Shown one piece after another: positions 5,119 to 7,338 of a stretch of DNA of 7,338 nt. The notes under the pieces are model-generated. The model saw only the letters and a list, made by a program, of their open reading frames with translations. It was not told where the DNA came from and did not search any database. Within the stretch, counting starts at the first letter, position 1; each line of letters opens with the position of its first letter. The translations under genes and the position numbers were made by a program. Origin of the DNA: Candidatus Faecivivens stercorigallinarum (GTDB lineage Bacteria; Bacillota; Clostridia; Oscillospirales; Ruminococcaceae); assembly GCA_018715465.1 (NCBI GenBank), contig DVLN01000119.1, forward strand, positions 1-7,338. The letters run 5' to 3'.

Positions 5119-6462
5119 ATGGAAAATGAACTCTTTGAAAATACGCCGGTCAACAAGGCGTTTTTCCAGTTGTCCCTGCCGCTGGTCTTCAGCATGATCG
5201 TCACGATGATCTACAATCTGGCAGATACTTATTTTATCGCCGCAACCGGCGATACCAACCTGGTGGCAGGTGTTTCGCTCTGTGCACCCATCTTCACACT
5301 GCTGATGGCATTCGGCAATATCTTCGGTCAGGGCGGCACCTCGCTGATCTCCCGTCTACTCGGACAGAAAGACCTTCGGAGTGTGCGGCATGTCAGTTCC
5401 TTCTGCTTTTACGGTGCAATCCTCTGCGGGGTGCTGGTTGGGGCTTTGATGTTTATTTTCTCGGGGACAATGCTGAAACTACTGGGCGCAAACAACGATA
5501 CCTTCACCCATGCTTTCAATTACTATATTGTGCTGGCAATCGGCGCACCATTCACCGTCCTGTCCTTTATCCCATCCAATCTGCTGCGTGCGGAAGGGCT
5601 TTCCAAGGAGTCGATGATCGGTACGATCAGCGGAGCGGTCCTGAACATCATCCTCGACCCGATTTTGATTTCAGTCTTCAAGATGGGCTCAATGGGGGCG
5701 GCTGTCGCGACCGTCGCCGGGTACATCTTCTCGGACATCTACTTTATCTTCATCATTCTGCGCAAAAGCCGTCAGCTGTCTCTGCTGCCTGGAGAATTCA
5801 AAATCCCGGGTGCTCATATCCTCCAGATCTTCGGCATCGGCATTCCGGCGGCCATCACCAACATCTGCTCCAGCATCTGCCTGGTGCTGACCAACCAGTT
5901 CCTTCTCCCCTACGGCAATGAAAAAATCGCCGCGATGGGTATTGTTCTCAAGGTCACAATGGTCGCTCAGCTGATCATGACCGGCTTTGCATTTGGCGGC
6001 CAGCCGCTGATCGGATATTTTTACGGAGCAAAAAAACACGAACGGATGCGCCAGCTGCTCCGCTTTACCTTCAGTTTTATCACCATTCTTTCGCTGGTAC
6101 TCACCGCCATCTTTTTCGTTGCCGCGCCGGTCATCCTGAAAGGATTTATGGATTCGGAAGAAATCATCTCAATCGGTACGGTCATGCTGCGGTGGCAGGT
6201 TGCTTCCACTCTGATGGCCGCGCTGGTTCAGCTGTTCACCATCTATTTCCAGTCGACCGGCAGAATGACCGGCTCCTTCCTGCTCTCGATCAGCCGTCAG
6301 GGAGTCGTCTTCATCCTTGTACTGGTTGTGATGGCAAATATTGCTGGTCTGAACGGTATTATCACCGCCCAGTTTGCGGCTGACCTGATTAGCGTAGTAC
6401 TGGGAGGACTGCTCTTTTATAAACAGCTGTACGCCGAACTGGTCGGGAAAGCAAAAAAATAA
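5119..6462 (+). CDS. MATE-family efflux transporter
   Basis: A 447-residue inner-membrane cation-coupled antiporter of the MATE family, subfamily resembling Staphylococcus MepA and other Gram-positive multidrug exporters. The sequence is a run of about 12 hydrophobic spans in two similar halves. Family marks include NLADTYFIA (33-41) in the first span with the acidic residue D36, GQGGTSLISRLLG (70-82), RAEG (157-160), NIILDPI (176-182), GQPLIGYFYGA (294-304) and FQSTGR (377-382). Length is normal for the family. The ATG at 5119 has TGAGG 7 bases upstream. The gene is transcribed alone from its own promoter, under operator-like palindromes, and ends at a bidirectional terminator shared with the converging DUF975 gene. 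Substrate cannot be read from sequence: drugs, dyes, or a metabolite are all possible, so I give no gene symbol. Confidence 0.95.
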   Translation: MENELFENTPVNKAFFQLSLPLVFSMIVTMIYNLADTYFIAATGDTNLVAGVSLCAPIFTLLMAFGNIFGQGGTSLISRLLGQKDLRSVRHVSSFCFYGAILCGVLVGALMFIFSGTMLKLLGANNDTFTHAFNYYIVLAIGAPFTVLSFIPSNLLRAEGLSKESMIGTISGAVLNIILDPILISVFKMGSMGAAVATVAGYIFSDIYFIFIILRKSRQLSLLPGEFKIPGAHILQIFGIGIPAAITNICSSICLVLTNQFLLPYGNEKIAAMGIVLKVTMVAQLIMTGFAFGGQPLIGYFYGAKKHERMRQLLRFTFSFITILSLVLTAIFFVAAPVILKGFMDSEEIISIGTVMLRWQVASTLMAALVQLFTIYFQSTGRMTGSFLLSISRQGVVFILVLVVMANIAGLNGIITAQFAADLISVVLGGLLFYKQLYAELVGKAKK

Positions 6463-6474
6463 ACTCTATAATCG

Positions 6475-6514
6475 AAAAACGGATATCCGGCATCAACCCG
6501 GGTATCCGTTTTTT
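6475..6514. terminator. Bidirectional terminator between converging genes
   Basis: A long stem pairs 6475-6490 with 6498-6513 (one T-G wobble, 7-base loop 6491-6497). Five A flank the left base and six T the right (6509-6514), so it can work in both directions. It ends the MATE gene on the plus strand (12 bases after its stop) and lies about 34 bases beyond the stop of the DUF975 gene on the minus strand. Confidence 0.9.
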
Positions 6515-6547
6515 GGTGATGTAAATTTTTAAAAGGAGAAAATGTAC

Positions 6548-7309
6548 TTAATACCGGCTTCCCGTGGAATAATAATCTCCCGCCAGTTCAAGATAAAAGA
6601 TCGCCTCGGACGCACAGGTATAAGGCGTCAGCCATAAATACCCAATCCCACAGGTCAGCGCACACAGCAGCGACCAGCCGATAAACGAAATATCCAAACA
6701 GAACAGCCGCAGCTTATGTCCCCGCATCATCCGCCAGGACTCGCTGAGTGCTTGCCATCCGCCGCACTCAGGATGTTCCGCCAGGATGTACGGTGCCATC
6801 CGAAAACCATAGCTCAGCAGGATACCCGGAACGATCAGCAGCATAAACCCGACAAATACCAGAACCGACCGCAGCAGGTGCATCACCAGACAGGTTCCCC
6901 AACGGCCAAACTCATGGAACAGATCGGAAAAACCGGCCGCCGAACCATTGACCAGCTTCATATTATACCGGGCATATCCCGTCTCGATTACCCCGCCGAG
7001 AATCAGTGACACAATCAACCAGGCAACCCCAATGATCAAAAGGAGTGCCAGGACTCCTGCGGCCAGCCCGCCGGTCAGCAGATGCATCAGCCATTCGATA
7101 CCGTTTGCATCCTCCGGCATATGGTCAAACTGGGAAGACAGGCTGTTGGTGTCCAGATTGATATTCATTCGAAACGCAGACGAGCTGCCCAAATTGATAT
7201 TGCCGCAAAGCAAACTGGCAACCAGTCCGACCAGAACTGCTTCCGTCCATCTTCCTCTGAGCATACTACGGGCAGCCGCCCGATACTCAGACGCATACAA
7301 CAGTTTCAT
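6548..7309 (-). CDS. DUF975 family integral membrane protein
   Basis: A 253-residue multi-span membrane protein of the DUF975 family, common in Bacillota; the family has no established function. Features from the N-terminus: a short cytoplasmic segment with the family's Arg-rich AARSMLRGRW, hydrophobic spans at about 22-37, 82-108, 140-165 and 203-230, and a polar stretch in between (about 40-72). The best family marks are VPGILLSYGFRMAPYILAEHP (about 160-180), the SWRMMRGHK segment (about 191-199) and GIGYLWLTPY (about 221-230). I chose the ATG at 7309, with AAAGGA 8 bases upstream and the usual MK start; the ATG at 7318, three codons earlier, has AAGGA only 4 bases ahead and is the alternative. 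The promoter is beyond the right edge. The gene converges on the MATE gene; no functional link is visible. Confidence 0.92.
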   Translation of the reverse strand: MKLLYASEYRAAARSMLRGRWTEAVLVGLVASLLCGNINLGSSSAFRMNINLDTNSLSSQFDHMPEDANGIEWLMHLLTGGLAAGVLALLLIIGVAWLIVSLILGGVIETGYARYNMKLVNGSAAGFSDLFHEFGRWGTCLVMHLLRSVLVFVGFMLLIVPGILLSYGFRMAPYILAEHPECGGWQALSESWRMMRGHKLRLFCLDISFIGWSLLCALTCGIGYLWLTPYTCASEAIFYLELAGDYYSTGSRY

Positions 7310-7338
7310 ATACAACATCCTTTCCTTAAAAAGATCTG

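Noticed and set aside
4152..5204. A 350-codon open frame on the minus strand across the peptidoglycan-binding gene and the start of the MATE gene
   Set aside because: It crosses a clear terminator, an intergenic region and two well-supported plus-strand genes, and its translation resembles no protein family. It is a shadow frame from codon bias.
6533..6637. A plus-strand AAGGAG then ATG (6542) opening a 31-codon frame after the MATE terminator
   Set aside because: Spacing is only 3 bases, no promoter is seen after the terminator, and the frame runs antisense into the conserved DUF975 C-terminus. Likely chance.

Overview
This 7.3 kb window is ordinary chromosomal DNA from a low-to-mid-GC Gram-positive bacterium, most likely a member of Bacillota class Clostridia (an Oscillospirales-type gut lineage would fit, but that is an inference from protein style, not a measured result). 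The pointers are strong Shine-Dalgarno sequences ahead of nearly every gene, extended -10 promoters, a secreted peptidoglycan-binding/M23 protein, a MepA-like MATE exporter and a DUF975 membrane protein. I see no mobile element, CRISPR array, rRNA, tRNA or phage gene.

Layout. Left part (minus strand, about 3.9 kb down to 0.1 kb): one probable operon that starts at an extended -10 promoter near 3892-3900. It runs through a 48-codon unrecognised ORF, then recG (branch-migrating DNA helicase), then murC (UDP-N-acetylmuramate--L-alanine ligase), and ends at a stem-loop terminator at 91-120. A possible second minus-strand promoter at 4-32 reads out of the left edge.

Centre (plus strand): a divergently transcribed gene for a secreted protein with two peptidoglycan-binding repeats and a C-terminal M23/LytM-like domain. 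The domain keeps the zinc ligands but lacks the usual catalytic histidines. It has its own strong terminator. Next comes a MATE-family efflux pump gene, preceded by two different sets of operator-like palindromes and an extended -10 promoter.

Right part: a minus-strand DUF975 membrane protein gene converges on the MATE gene, and both appear to end at one bidirectional terminator.

How the genes relate: murC supplies the first peptide-adding step of peptidoglycan precursor synthesis, and the divergent secreted protein probably binds mature peptidoglycan, so a cell-wall theme is present but weak. RecG, the MATE pump and the DUF975 protein have no obvious shared pathway. I did not find a convincing new multi-gene system. 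The points most worth a second look are the altered active site of the M23 domain, the strong but out-of-frame start signal just ahead of that gene, the small ORF leading the recG operon, and the palindromes upstream of the MATE gene.
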